A DNA stretch of 64,000 nucleotides. Source: Anaeramoeba flamelloides (taxonomy: Eukaryota; Metamonada; Anaeramoebidae). Within the stretch, counting starts at the first letter, position 1. Each line of letters starts with the position of its first letter. This document shows positions 25,701 to 38,395 of this stretch, in pieces. Both the position numbers and the translations under genes were made by a program. The notes beneath the pieces are model-generated. The model ran no database searches. It was not told the DNA's origin and saw nothing but the letters and a program-made list of their open reading frames with translations. The DNA lies in NCBI GenBank assembly GCA_027625915.1, contig JANTQA010000051.1:4650501-4714500 (forward strand), read 5' to 3'.

Positions 25701-28700
25701 AATTTAGTGATGCATTTTTTTGTTTTGCCTATCTCAAAATTTTTAACACGCTGATAATTTGTTATCTATTGATAATTATTTATTTATTTTGGTTTTATGA
25801 GTAACGTAATTTATAAACAATTGTTAACATTTCAATTAATAAATGGTTCTAATTTGGAATTTCTTCTTGAATTGATTAAATAAGATTTTTTTTTTCAAAA
25901 ATTGAATTTTGGTGTGTGTAAAAAAATTTTGAATTGGAGTTTATTATTAATATTATTGAATAATAAATTATTGGATTATTGTACTTTGGATCACAATTAA
26001 AAATTTTCATTTTTTGAAATTTTTTTTTTAAATTACTTTTTTCAAAATTTAAAAAAAGAAAAGTCCAAATAATAGATCCCATTATTTAATAATTAATATG
26101 TTGGACTTCCAAAAAGTAACTATTTTTTCAATTTTTTAATTGCAAAGATTATCTTATTAATCACCAACATAAAAACCCAAAGTCTGATTTAGTTTTGTTT
26201 ACTTTTTATGAAGCAAGTTGTATTATCAATATATTTCCAATCTTTGAGAAATTATTTGCCAAAATAATCGATAAAGTTAATTATTTAATTGTTTAAAAAA
26301 AAAAAAAATTAATTTTTTTATCAGCCAATCTACATTTCTTGAGACAAATTTAAGAAAGACATATTTTGCATATTTGGAGTTTGGGTATTGAAAATTCAAT
26401 CTTTAAATTTGTCGAGAAATGCAGATTTTTTTCTGAAATTCTTTTGGTTTTTTTTACTAATAAAAGGATCATTTTTAATTGGTGAGTTCAACAAATAATA
26501 CTACTCGACTAATCAATTTTTTTATAGTCATTTGAACCATGAAGCACTAATTTGATTTACGCACAATAACAACATACTTTGACCTTATACTTCTCCTGGG
26601 TAGACTCTAATCCCTTAAGGAAGTAGGTAAAATTTACCATTTTTAAAAATTTTAATTGTGAGAACTTTTACTGAAAAAACATTTTTTTAGTGCCAATGTT
26701 TTATCGAAACTTTAAAAACAAAATGTCATTCGCTATTTTATTAGTGAAAAGGAAACGAACCCAAAGATAAATTAGAGTTGAATCTTTAAGTTTTTATTTT
26801 TTTTTTGAACGTTTTTTTTGTGATTCAATTTTTCGTTTTATTAACTTTTATTTTTAGAATCCAAAAAATGTGTTTATACAAATGATCGCTCAAAATTAAG
26901 ACAAGAACAAACCAAAAAAAAAAAAATAGGCATGATAAGAATGTTTATTTTTTACAAATCTTTTCTTTTTTTATACCAAGTAAGAAAGATAACCTTTCCA
27001 AATAAACTTTTTGAAATCAATGAATGAAAAAATTTTTCAACCAAAGGATATTTTAGACTAAAATCTTTTTTCAAACAAAAGGGCACACCTCCCAAATCAT
27101 CAATACCATCGAATTTGATTGTTAATAAGATAATTACTTATTGGTGATTTTACATTTTAATTATTCATTTTTTCATTTTTTCATTTTTTTTTATTTATGG
27201 ATATTGAACAGTTGGAAAATGAAAAAGCAAGATAAGAAGAAAACAATTTGGAAATAATCTACCAGTGTAAATGGAAACAGTTTAAGTTTGATTTCGAATA
27301 AGCTAGAGATAAGAATTAAGAAAGACCATTATTGGATTGATGTAAGGAACAAAGAACAAAGAAAAGAGAAATAAAGAAAAAACATTTCAACAAAATACCT
27401 TGACTAATTGAGGCTTTATCTTGAAAATGAGACTTTCAAGAACAAAAGTTTGACTTGTCAAGAATTATCAATAAAATACAAAGAACTTTTTCCGAATTCA
27501 CCTTGTTCAAAGGTTTTTATTCATTTTATAATTTTTTTCTTTACAATTTGCAAAACGAGATTTCTCACTTCAAATAAAAGAGCACACCAATTTTTTAAAT
27601 ATTGAATTTTAATTTTTATTGTTTTGTTTTATTGGGTTTTAAAGACCCAGTTGAGTGTTTTTTTATCTTTTAAAGTGTTTCTTAGATTTTAGAATGATAC
27701 TACAATTAATTTGATTCAATTATGAATAATTCTTGAAATTTTTTGTTCCCTTTTATTTGAAAAAGAGTTTACTATTTTTTTTTTTTATCTTCTTCAATTT
27801 GTACTTGTTCAAACAAGTTATTGTCTTGAATTTCTCCTTTCTCATCCCTAATATAATGTTTTAACAAAAAACCTTCTTTGTTTTTATTCAAAATTGTTTT
27901 TTTATAAATTTTTTTAAATATTGTTTTTTCAAACAAACATGGAAAAACAAAGAATACTTATTTCAACTGATTAAAAGAAAGAGATTGAATTACTGAAATC
28001 CAAAAACAACCAAAAAAAAAGTTTCAAACTTTATTTAAAAGAAAATATGGCGAAAGAATTTCAAGTAAATTTCAGAATTATTTTGTGTTTTTACAGATTG
28101 ATACAAAATTAATTGTTTGAAAATCAAACAAATTCACTCAATAAACCTATATTTCTGAAGAGGTATTTAAAATATCCTATATTCTTTAACAAAAGCCAAA
28201 ATTATATGAATTTGATGAAAATTGGATTTAAAAATTTATTTTGGAAAATTTTTTCCAAATAGCATTTTATATGTTTTTAATGAAAAATTTTTCAAAATAA
28301 TAAGTTTTTCTTCCATTAAGAATTAAAAAGAAAATGAAGTCAAAAAAAAGTAATTCTATCAAATGTAACATAAAAGATCAATAAATAAATGTTGTTTTTT
28401 TTTTTGTTTTTTTCTTGATATCAAATTTTTCATTTTTTTTTTTGATTTCAATTTTGTTAATTACTTTTGTAAATCTATTATACTCGGATATGGTCAAATT
28501 TTCATTTTTATTCGAACATTCATTTATTTAGTTAAAAAAAATGATTTTAATTGATTCAATTTCGAATATGCTGAGGCAGTTAATAGTGTTAAAAAGTATC
28601 TACCGACTTAAAAAAAACAAATTACATAATATGGGGGAAATTGTATTGAAAAATATACGAGATTTTGGAGGTTTAGATAATGAGTTGTCTTTGTGTAAAA

Positions 28701-29704
28701 AACAACTGTCTAAACAATTTGTGTTTACGGACTTATCCTAATTTTATGTTCTATGGGGAATCGAAATGCAATATATTAGTCAATCAAAATGATATAAAAA
28801 AATGTGAATTTAAGGAAAGTCAAAATAGTGCAAATTTTAGGTATTGATAAATTCAAATAAATTTAATAAAATTTTTAGTTCAATTTCAATTTTAACAAAT
28901 TAGAACCTCAACTTTTTAAACAACTTTTGAGAATTTATATTTTGAAGATCAAAGCAATTTTACAAAGTTTCTAAACATTTAAACCAATAAAATATTTTTT
29001 CAAATCTTGAGTAAAAAAAATTTGTAAAAAAGGAAAATGAAGTATAAATGTTCAGATATTTATTTGAATTTATCAGTATTTAGATAACTTGAATCAAAAA
29101 CATTCCTTAATTTAAAAGCAAACAAAGAAAGAGATCAATATTTTACCTGTTTTTCCAATTAAATTTGCAATATTGAGCACAATTAATGGGACTCCTGAAT
29201 TGTCTTTTTCAAGTACTTTGTCTAAAGGAATTCCAAAATATTTGTTCTCGTTAATGTCGTCCTCGTTATTTGGTTCTTGATGTATAACTTCTTTTGGTGA
29301 TTTTGCCCACGGCTTTTTATTTTCTTCTGATAATTTTGTTGTAGAAATGATCTTTGAGTCAATAGGATAAGATTCGTTTGATTGGTTTGTTTGTATTTTT
29401 TGAAGAAATTTTGGCTTTGGTGGTGTTTTTGGTAATTGTTTTTTTGGTAGGATTGGTATTTTGGGTGTTGTATTAATTTTTGTTTGTTGTTTATTTACAT
29501 TTACTTTGGGTTTGTTTGTTTCTTCATTCTTTTTTTCATTTTGTTTTTCATTTGTTTCTTCTTTTGGTCTTTCAGTTTGTATTGTCTCCTGTTAAAATTG
29601 TTAGATAAAAGAAAGAAAAAAATTAAAATATTCCACATAAACGGGAGTAAGATTCAAAGACTAAAATATTAGAAAGGAAAATTTTAACAAAAAGTCAAAA
29701 AGTG

Positions 29705-29736
<32 letters not shown>

Positions 29737-30683
29737 CAAAAATCTAAACAAAGACAGACAAAAAGATAATAAGAAACTTTACCTCGGTAATACTTAAAAT
29801 TTGTTTTGTAATCACACCCACCCATTCATCCCTTTCTTCTTGTGTTTTCGCTCTAAATTCCCAAAACCTTTTTGTTGTCTTCAAAAAGAACAAATTTTGT
29901 TCTTTCTTTTTTTTTGCACCGATCCTTTTACCAGCTGCACTACCGGTAAGCAGAACTATTCCTAAAGGTTTGTCTGACTAGTTTTTTATTTTTTTTTTTT
30001 TCGAGATCATATTTGGATTTAAATAAAAAGAAGAAAAGAAAAGTCCAAAACATTTCTTTTTTCAAAAAAAAAAAATTAAAAGAAACAATAAGATCTCAAG
30101 TTCTTTTTAGCACACGCAAACAAATATAAGGAAAATTGAATACGTTTTTTTTTTTATAATAGCCAATTGATCGTGGGTATAATTTAAAATACCTTTTTTT
30201 CCAATTTTTACGTTTTTCTCCTTTTTTAACAAGCCAACCTTCTTTGATGATCTTTTTTGGTGGAACTCGGGAAAGAACTTTCCCTTCTTTGACTTGTTTT
30301 TTTGGTTTGTTATTGTTATTGTTTTCCATAAAACTATTATTTTCATTGAAATTTACATTTTCAATGTAATTGTTTTCTTTAGGCTTTTCTTGAATAAGTC
30401 TTTTTTCTTGAAAAGAGTTTGTTTTTGGAATTGTGGTGATGGTGTTATTAGTTATGGTGTTGGTTTTGGTTTTATTTTCAATTTTTTTGGGTTCTTCTCT
30501 TTTTGTTATTGGCTGAACATAATTACTTGGATAAACACCTGCAATACCAGTGCGCATTTTTTTGCCATAGCTCCATCCGTCTTCAATTTCACGAATGAAT
30601 TCAACAACGTCACCAATTTCAAGACTTATTTCATCAGGGTTTGATTGTTCAAATTTATATAAGGACTTGAATAATTGTGACAT
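19267..30683 (-). CDS. SH3-PH-RhoGAP-SH3 protein (Rho-family GTPase-activating protein)
   Basis: Predicted GAP that switches off Rho/Rac/Cdc42-type GTPases at membranes and actin. Five in-phase exons: 30683-30144, 29977-29783, 29588-29147, 24820-24614 and 20144-19267, giving 753 residues. Domains: SH3 (about 3-58, ending GVYPSNYV); Asn/Thr-rich linker; PH (about 147-243, EGWLVKKGEKRKNWKKRYF and RDEWVGVI with the conserved Trp); Pro/Lys-rich linker; RhoGAP (about 362-545); acidic Glu/Asn repeat (about 574-600); C-terminal SH3 (about 674-744, AMYDYIPH and LPFNFGDVI). The RhoGAP arginine finger is in GIFRLNGN (Arg401), and LLKMFLRELP is intact. The usual Asn near FGPNL is Leu here (FGPLL, 516-520), so full catalysis is likely but not certain. 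Introns are 166, 194, 4326 and 4469 nt. The exon 4/5 junction splits a codon and restores the family spacing exactly. Confidence 0.9.
19745..19812. repeat. Codon-level minisatellite encoding the Glu/Asn repeat of the RhoGAP protein
   Basis: Plus-strand units ttcgttttcgtt and ttcattttcatt encode alternating Glu and Asn on the minus strand. The near-identical units point to slippage expansion. The long open frames on the other strand here are by-products. Confidence 0.85.
21690..22810. repeat. Interspersed element, family E copy 1 (RhoGAP intron 4)
   Basis: About 1.1 kb that recurs inverted at 37281-38395. Shared blocks include aattgaatgggaa, gttgatcaataaacta, ctaatctaaagtgtataaagt, gtaagactggaaaac, aatagacatcgaggatttg and agattatggggatt. 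Ends are not sharply defined; no clear inverted repeats and no ORF. Confidence 0.7.
23120..23680. repeat. Family B repeat, inverted copy (RhoGAP intron 4)
   Basis: Reverse complement of the interior of the 7284-8246 element: caactttggttcagtcaaaggt-like start, then aaaaatgatttcaattt and attttttcttctaatgtccat. Terminal repeats are not seen, so this is a truncated copy. Confidence 0.65.
24550..24587. repeat. 13-bp tandem repeat beside a splice donor
   Basis: Three units of gaataaataagaa lie about 30 bp downstream of exon 4 of the RhoGAP gene, inside its last intron. Confidence 0.85.
25278..26615. mobile_element. TA-flanked element with about 100-bp inverted ends (family D copy 1)
   Basis: Left end agggattagcctcacc and right end ctctaatccct are inverted, with TA at 25276-25277 and 26616-26617. 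The end similarity runs about 100 bp inward (aaagtatgttg, gggtgtaaa, attagtgctacatggttca). Copies are at 36758-38847 and 55556-56329. The 1338-bp length exceeds copy 3 (774 bp), so an extra insertion in its left half is likely. It lies in RhoGAP intron 3. Confidence 0.7.
26740..28800. repeat. Interspersed repeat, family H copy 1
   Basis: Blocks at about 26740-27020 and 28120-28400 match 42535-42800 and 43180-43440, and partly 32600-33330: tatatttctgaag, aagtaattctatcaaatgt, aataaataaat. Copies are strongly diverged and the middle of this one has extra sequence. No ORF is convincing. It lies in RhoGAP intron 3. Confidence 0.45.
28844..29076. mobile_element. TA-flanked MITE with CTGATAAATTCAAAT ends (family G copy 1, 233 bp)
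   Basis: Ends ttgataaattcaaataaat and attatttgaatttatcag-type are inverted, with TA at 28842-28843 and 29077-29078. The interior matches 53210-53443 in reverse orientation along its length. It lies just 70 bp from exon 3 of the RhoGAP gene. Confidence 0.85.
29708..29734. repeat. Long poly(A) tract in a short RhoGAP intron
   Basis: An uninterrupted A run of about 27 bases on the plus strand, which is poly(U) in the transcript, within the 194-nt intron 2. Confidence 0.9.
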
Positions 30684-31059
30684 AAAGACTTGATGAAAAT
30701 TTAGAATTCAAAACGCCTGAGGAATTGTAAAAAATAAAAAAATGAATATTTCTTTTCCTTTCCAGGATTTTGTTAATTTTGGTTTTTTATGTATGTAAAC
30801 AGGTATTTTTGATTAAAGTTCTTACAATATTTAGAATTACTTTTGGCAATATTAGGTTTATGCTCTTTTTATTTTCAGAGATGAATATCAAATAAATTGT
30901 GAATTTGTTCCAACTTAATTCATTATATTGATTTTACAAATTTATTATCTTGTTGTTAAAATAATCAGTGTTGACTTGGGAAACCAATGTTTCTAATTCA
31001 AAGCCAAGTTTCTCTTTTCAAGAAGACTAACAATGAAAAAAATAATGTTTGAATAATGA

Positions 31060-32100
31060 CTATAATTTGTGTTTCAAAATATAATATGTGCTTTTTTTTC
31101 TTATTGTTCAAATGGGAACATACAATCAACTACCCAATAATATACATAAGTTCATACCAATTTTGTAAGTGAACATTTGAATATTTCCAATAAAACATCC
31201 AATTTACTACCCAAATTGTATACCCAAGTTAAAACCAATTTTGAATGTCAATTACTTGATATTGTTAGTAAATTTTAAATTAGGAATTGAATTTGTTGGG
31301 ATTTTTTTGTAATTTTCTCAATTTAGTCTTGAAATTTTTTTTTTTTTTATGATTAAAATTTGATGGAAAAAATTTTCTCTCTTTTTTTTGAGATTATTGT
31401 TTACAAATATGATCTTTCATTTTTAGAATTTCTTTTTAAATTATAGGATTTTTAGAAATCAATACCTTGTTCGCTTATGGATTTTTGTCAGTTTCTTTGA
31501 TCGGTTAATTTATAGTTCTTCTATAATAAAAAAACACACTTTTTATTTTGAAATACCCATTAAACTTTTTGGAATGGATTATTTTGATAACATTATATTT
31601 TTTTTTTTGAAGATAGAAATGGACAAAAAAATAAATAAGGTAATATTTTCTCTAGGTTTATAATTCCTTAAAAAGAGAAAAATGATTATCTTTAATTATG
31701 TTTAGTGATATGTGATTTTGGTTAATTAGTTGATCGTTCTTCGACTTAGTTTGATTTTTAATGTTTGTTAAAGAGGAATTTTTTTTTCTTTCTGAAATCC
31801 AAATTGAATAGTCTAAAGATAATAGACTCAATCGTATTTAGTAAATGGTTTTTTGATTTTTGAGTTGCAATTTGAAAATTTTTTTTTCCTTTATCTTAAT
31901 TAACTAAAAAAAAAATTCATTTTTTCAACACTATTAAAGCAAACATAAATAAAAATTTGAATTGAAAACCCACAAATTATATTTTTTTATCAAATATATA
32001 GAAACCTGTTCTTTTTACACTCTTCAATTTGGATTTCAGAAAAACCTAAAATTTCATTTTAAACAACTTTGAAGCTAATAATGAAATAAATAACAAGTTA
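31060..32100. repeat. Interspersed repeat, family K/J copy 1 (decayed)
   Basis: 31060-31500 matches 61600-61990 (tgtgtttcaaaata, taataatatacataagttca-like, ttttgtaattttc). From about 31658 it matches the foldback element at 62061-62623 in a much diverged form (tagtttgat, ctgaaatccaaattgaa, actcttcaatttggatttcag). Confidence 0.5.
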
Positions 32101-32599
32101 ATATTTGATTAGTTAAGAACCAAAATAACATGTGACAACCTATAGTACTAGAAAATATTTTATCCCCTCCAAACTTATAGAGGTTAACATTCAAAATTAT
32201 ATTTTCCATAAATATGCTATTGGATAAGTAATTAGATATTTTATTTGACAACAAGAAGAAAAAAATAAATTTATTCTTTGAAATATGAGTTCAATACCTT
32301 CAGTACAGTTTTTTTTTTTTTTTTTGGAAACTATATCCTTAAAAAATAATAATAATAACTTATAATTTATTTCAGTGTCAATTTTACAATTAATTTTTGA
32401 TATTTGTTGGAAAAATTTTTTAAAATATTTGTAAATAATTGAAAAATAAGATAACCGGATCAAATATTTTTCAAAATTTTGGTTAGATTACAATTTGTAT
32501 TTTTATTAAATTCTATTTTGAATTCACAAGTTTTTTTCAGTGAATGTTTGAAAATAATCAACTATAAAACAAAAAAAATAGGCTGGGGTGGTATATATT

Positions 32600-33740
32600 C
32601 TGAATAAATCTTATCTTTTTAAAAACCTAACAATAAATATCACATTTCCAAATAAACTTGTTGAAATATAATAAAAAGATAATAAAACAACCAATGTATC
32701 TTATTGAAGATTTCGTTAATTTCATATTTTACTTAATTTGCCTGAGAACTAAAAAAATTACACCCATAAATTTCTCAATTTCAAATTACTTATTATTATA
32801 ATTCAACAAAATATGTTTTTCCAAATTTGTTTTCAATATTCTTATTTCAAATATTGTTATCAAAATCAATCTAAAACAAAGAAAACTATTTCAAAAATTA
32901 AAATCAAAGAGGTTTACTTCTTTAAATCAAAAAAAAAAAAAAAAAAAAAAAAAAAACATTTACAAAACTCTAAAAATAAAGAAGAAAAAAACCTGGTTAA
33001 ACAATAGAATTAATATTCATAATTATTTTTGTCTTTTACTATATACATGGAAAATAAATTGATCTTATAACCAAACAAATTAATCCAATAAATCTATATT
33101 TCTGAAGAATAATTGAAAAAATATCTGATTTTCTTCAACTAAAACTAAAATTTGATGATCAAAACGAAAATTGATATTTAAATTCATTTTTGGAATTCTT
33201 TAGAAATAGGAAACAATTTAAAAATCAAAATTTTACTAATAAAAACTTTTCCTTTAAAAATTAAAAAAATCTTACTCAATTAATAATGAAGTAATTGTAT
33301 CGAATGTTAAAGAGAAAATCAATAAATAAATCTTGTAATTTTTTTTTTGTTATACAGTTAGTTTCGCTTTTAAGGAACAAAATTTTAACCAAATTTAAGA
33401 CACAATAAAATCTCAAAGAAAGGTGCTTTTTTGGGTATTTTTTTAATAACTCGAATGATTTTACTCAAATTCAAATTTTTTTACTTTGATATGAAAAATT
33501 TTTTGTAATTGAAATTTTTTTAAAAGTTTGTGACGAAACTTCAAACTGAATGTATTTTTTTTTTTGATGTTGTTTTTTCATGATTTCCATTTTCTATTTG
33601 AATGTTAATTATATTGTAGAATTGGATGTTTCCCACTCACCTTATTCGAAAAAATTTTCTTGATTTAGTCAAACAAAAAGATTATAACCATTCAATTTGA
33701 AATTAGTGAGAAACTTGATATTGGTAAAAATTGCCTATTG
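32600..33740. repeat. Interspersed repeat, family H copy 2, carrying a MITE-1 insertion
   Basis: tcttatttcaaatattgttatcaaaa and tatatttctgaagaataattgaaaa match copy 3 at 42535-43620. A diverged MITE-1 copy (33355-33552) sits inside. A 28-base poly(A) run lies near 32930-32957. Confidence 0.5.
33355..33552. mobile_element. MITE-1, most diverged copy (198 bp)
   Basis: Starts cagttagtttcgcttttaag and ends aacttcaaactgaatg, flanked by TA at 33353-33354 and 33553-33554. It has the same length as the other copies but a weaker match inside, so it is probably the oldest. Confidence 0.65.
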
Positions 33741-34289
33741 TCTTAAAGAAAAATTTTTAACATTTTGTGTAAAAATATTACAATCAACTCTTTCTATATT
33801 TTTAAAGTGTGGGAAATTGTATTTATAAAACCTAATTTATTGATACTTGATCATAAGTATCCTTTTTTTAGATTTCTTTAATGACTATTGATATGTATTT
33901 TTTCAATAATGAGTGAAATATTGAGTAATTGTAAGAGTTGAAAATACAGATTATCTGTTTGTATTTGAATGTGGAAGTATAAGTTCTTGCTTTTCTTTTT
34001 TTCTTTTATAAATTCAGTTTTCAAAGAAATTGATGGTAATTTAGGATCTCTATTTGATAAGTAAATATATAGAATCTGAATGGAAATTATTTTCCATCAT
34101 CTATTATATAAATACTGGTTTCATATTGACAAAAAATACCAAACATGGAAATAATTATGGGTATCATTATTAATTGTAAAAATTAGGGAATTTTTTTTAA
34201 TTCTTGATTAATAATTTTGTTTTTTATTTTACAAACAACCTCTGAAAATTTTAACTCAACCCTATTTTACTCAAATATAACCAGTCAAA

Positions 34290-34860
34290 AATGAAAATAT
34301 GCTTTTTTTTTTCAAGAATAAACCAAACGAGAATTGTTTAGAAATAAGAACAATAATAAAGTTCAGATTAAAGTTTAATTCATCAAAGAAATACCTGAAC
34401 AAATCCTAATTTTCAAAAAAAAAAATGTTAAAAATATTATTTGGTCCTCTTTAATTGGAAAATTTAGTGCAAAATTTTCTCAAATTCTTTAATAAATTAA
34501 AATTTTTGATAATAAGATTATTAATTTGTATATGTATTCAATTTTAAAAGAAAATACAAGCATCAATTTTCTTAATGTCAATTTGGAGTTCAAAGGGTTG
34601 TTTTTTTTTCAAATTTGATTTTCAAAAAAATCCAAAAAGCAAAAAAGAAAGCAAAAAATTTGAGTAAAATGAGATAAAATATCAGATTTAAAAATTGAAA
34701 ATTTATTTTGAGAAGAATAATGAATTAAAATCATCGAATATGTTCTATTTTTTCAATAATACTGGATCACTTTGGCTTAAAAGGAATTTGTATACTTAAT
34801 AGAATGATGGCTAAATAAATTACCGTGTTTATAATTCAATTCAATAAATCAAAAATAAAA
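34290..34860. repeat. Interspersed repeat, family N copy 2
   Basis: gaaatacctgaacaaatc, aaaatttagtgcaaaattt and atcgaatatgttctatttt match copies at 18080 and 45310 in the same orientation. Confidence 0.65.
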
Positions 34861-34939
34861 TTTAGAATAGAAAATTATAATTGTTCATCTTCAAAGCAAA
34901 CTAATATATACTCTATTTGATTTTTGTTAAATAAACTAT

Positions 34940-36330
34940 TTTTTAGTCTAAGTGGCCCAGTTGTAATGGCTAAATTACGCGTGTTTCAAGTATTTTGCAT
35001 AGATATTAGAAGAAAAAATATATTTTGGAAATTTTCAGAATTGAAATCATTTTTTCACATTTTATATATTTTTTTTTTAAATTTTTTTTCACACATACTT
35101 AATTGTAAAATTTTTTTTAGAGCAAGATCAATATTCATTTGGTAAAAATGTGTTATTTTAATGTTTTTGAAACTGTAGAAATGATTTTTAAGAAATCATA
35201 TTGATTTATTTTGGAATTTTATTTAATCTTTGATCCTGATATTTGTTTAATAAATTTGAAAATTTTTCACTTTGTTTTCATTTCCTTTTTCAAATAAAGG
35301 CCAAAAATCCAATCTACTTCTTTTCTGGGCTTGATTTCTAAAATAAAAGTATTAAAAATGAAGTGAAAATTGTTTCCTATTTTATTATTTGGATACAAGT
35401 GGGAGATCAAAACGAACATTCTTCTTTTTCTCTATGGGGATAAGAATTTGATTTTTTCTATTCTTAATAAAATCTATTGATTAATTAAATTATTCTTCAG
35501 TCTAGGTGCCTAGTTGTAATGGGTATAATACCTGTGTTTAAAGGGTTTACATGGATATTAGAAGAAAAATTTATTTTTGAAATTTTCATTTTTTCACATT
35601 TTTACAGATTTTTGTTTTTTTTTTTTCATTTTTTTTTTAAAACGTAATTCAGTTGCAAAAAAATATTTTATTGCAAGATCAATAGTCACTTGGTAAAAAT
35701 GTGTTATTCTAAGGCCATTGAAACCATGTAAAGATTGTTGAGAAATCATATTGATTTCTATTGCAATTCTATTAGATCTTTGATCTTGATATTTGTTTAA
35801 TAAATGTGAAAAATTTTCACTTTGTTTTCATTTACTTTTTCAAATAGTGGCCACAAATACCAAAACACTTCTTTTCGGGACTTGATTTCTAAAAGAAAAG
35901 TATGGAAAATGAAGTGAAAAATGTTTCATATTTATTATTCAAATACCAATAGAAGTTCAAAAAGAACATTATTGTTTTTCTCAATGGGGACATAAGAATT
36001 TGAGTTTTTCAATTTTTAAGAAAATTTATTGATTAATTAGTTTTTTTTTCAGACATATATCAACAATTATTTGATGTGTATTATTCTGTTTATTTGTTAT
36101 TTGTTCTTCAAAGGCCAATTATATATAATAATTGATATTTGGAAAAAATGTTTGGCCCTTTGGACTGAAACAGAGTTTAATTTTATTCCAGAATGGTATC
36201 AACAATTTCATAATGTGTATTATTCTGGTTATTTTTTATTTGTTCTTCAAGAGCCAATTATATATAAGAATTGAAATTTGAAAAAAATGTTTTTTTTGGA
36301 TACCCCTTTGTCTGAAACAAAGTTTGGGTA
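34940..36330. repeat. Family B repeat, tandemly duplicated copy
   Basis: The family B interior appears twice in a row, at about 34940-35440 and 35495-36000 (gatattagaagaaaaa, cattttttcacatttt, tttggtaaaaatgtgttatt). A further 130-bp end segment is also duplicated at about 36050-36180 and 36195-36330 (gtgtattattctg, gttcttcaa.agccaatta). It is adjacent to family C copy 2. Confidence 0.7.
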
Positions 36331-36349
36331 GATCTATTTACTTATATCA

Positions 36350-36560
36350 AAAAATTAAAAGATTATTCTATAGATATCCCGGCTTTAATGAACTTTCGGT
36401 TGGTTTATTACTGATTTTATATAAAAATTTAGATATAAAAAGGTTTTACCTTAAAGTTTTCTAAATATTAACAATAAACAATTATTTCACAACTATTAAC
36501 AATTAATAATGATGCCAGGACTTTTTTCATGTCCAGTATTTTTTTCCCTACTATAAATTA
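36350..36560. repeat. Interspersed repeat, family C copy 2
   Basis: Pairs with 1740-1935: ggctttaatgaactttcgg, ggtttattactga, actattaacaattaataatg and catgtccagtattttttt. Confidence 0.6.
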
Positions 36561-36879
36561 TTTATTGACTAAATGAAATATTTCAGAAAATGAAGATTTA
36601 ACACTATTTTTTTATTTTTTAATCTTAAAAATTTTTTAAAAATAAAAACTTAAATATATAATAAATAGAAATGTATTTCATTAATAATATATATTTAACA
36701 CTTAATATTTATATTTTTGTTATTATTTTCAAGTTTTGGATTTTTTTTTATTCTTGAAGGGATTAGCCTCACTATTGATTTGTCTATAATTGATATATAC
36801 TTTAATTAGGTGTAAATTCTATTACTGTTACATATTCCACATGAATAAAAACCGCTATTATAAATCTTATTTAGCAATA

Positions 36880-37076
36880 CAGTCAGTTCTATTTTCAGGA
36901 AGAAACTTCAATGAAAATTAAGGCACTATAAAAATCTCAAATTAAGGCACAAAATTCAGATTCTAGTGAAATAATTTGTAAAAAAAAATTTCAAAAAAAT
37001 GTGCCTTAATTTGAGATTTTTTTTTTGGTGCCTTAAATTCAGTTGAAAGTTTGTGCTTTAAAGGTGGAACTTATTG
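36880..37076. mobile_element. MITE-1 copy (197 bp), nested in a family D element
   Basis: Begins cagtcagttctattttcagg and ends aaaggtggaacttattg. TA lies on both sides (36878-36879 and 37077-37078). The internal hallmark aaatctcaaattaaggcac is repeated inverted as gtgccttaatttgagattt, so the element is nearly palindromic. Confidence 0.9.
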
Positions 37077-37280
37077 TAAATTATTCAATTATTTTATATT
37101 GGGTTACAATAACACATTTCCATTTCTGGAATTTTTTTTTTATTTCCTTTTCCAAATCTAAAAAATCGAAATCTCTAATAATTATATTCCAGAATTTAAT
37201 TATTCATATTTAGAACTTCCAAAAGTGGCTTTATTCAATTTTTTTAATTTTAAAGATATGTATCTATATCAAGGGGTTAT

Positions 37281-38395
37281 ATTTTTATTAAGAATTTTTT
37301 AAAATGAATCTAAACATCTAAATTTGATTAGAATACTGTTAAAACCATCTTATGATTCATTATTTTTATTCAACTAATCCCCATAATCTTTTACTATATA
37401 TATATATATTCAACATTTTATTATTTTTGAGTTATTCAAATCAAAATAAATAAAATAAAAGTCCAAAGAGAGAGTAAATTAGCTTTTTTTCATTGGAAAT
37501 TCAAATAGATAATAAAAATAATTTTTTTTTTGTAAAAATTGAAATTTGATTTGAATTTTTTTCTTTAAAAAATACATCTCCTTTGTTGTGTAAGAGGTGG
37601 AACATATACCACCAAAATTAAATAATTTTTTAAATCAAAATCGAAATTAAAATATTCTTTCTATCAGTTGTAAAAATAAATTACTCTTTTTTTGTTGTTT
37701 TATTTCCTTCAAGGTAAAAAAGATAAAATCTAACTAATGTCAATCATTCAATTGCCAAATGGTATTATTTCACAGGTTTATTTGTAGTTTTTAAACTCAC
37801 TTGGTAATAAATTATCCCGAAAAGTAAATCTCATTAATAAAAATGAGTTTCAAATCCTCGATGTCTATTAAAGATTTAATTTTTTAATAGAAAATTTTTC
37901 TTCAAAAAAAGCAATTAAAGACGTTTTCCAGTCTTACTCTAAACTAAATAACTTTATACCCTTTAGAATTAGAAATTGATTTCATTTTTTTTACAAAAAA
38001 ATTATTCCAAAAAATAAATAAAAACCTTCATATACTTTGAAAATTTTACATATTTCAAGAATATTTCTTTTTTTTTTTTTTTTCAGTTCAATTCTATTTT
38101 GAATAAATCTCTTATTGTCAAAAAAACAAATTAAATAAACTTTTTTAATCTTGTTGAAATTAAATTTTCAGCATTAAATAGTCATTTGTTTGCAAATTAA
38201 TAGATTAAATTATGTTTTCACTATTAAAAAAAAATGTTTTAGTGTATTCTCCTTGAAATTTTTTATACTGTACTAGTTTATTGATCAACATTCCCATTCG
38301 ATTTTTTATATTCACAAAAAGGTTACTATTATTTTTGGTGACACTGACTGGAAATTTGAAAAAATACAAAAATTCTAGCAACAGGCATATAACTC
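37281..38395. repeat. Family E element (copy 2), inverted, nested in family D
   Basis: Reverse complement of 21690-22810 (tacccttttagaattag-like, ctcgatgtctattaaag, taatccccataatctttta). The flanking family D sequence resumes on the other side in register with copies 1 and 3, so this insertion is younger than the D copy. Confidence 0.75.

Noticed and set aside
25510-26082. Minus-strand ORFs inside RhoGAP intron 3
   Set aside because: They fall within a family D element, and the RhoGAP domain is complete without them.
34924-35145. 73-codon plus-strand ORF
   Set aside because: Part of the family B repeat; the frame is not preserved in the copies at 7385 or 35495.
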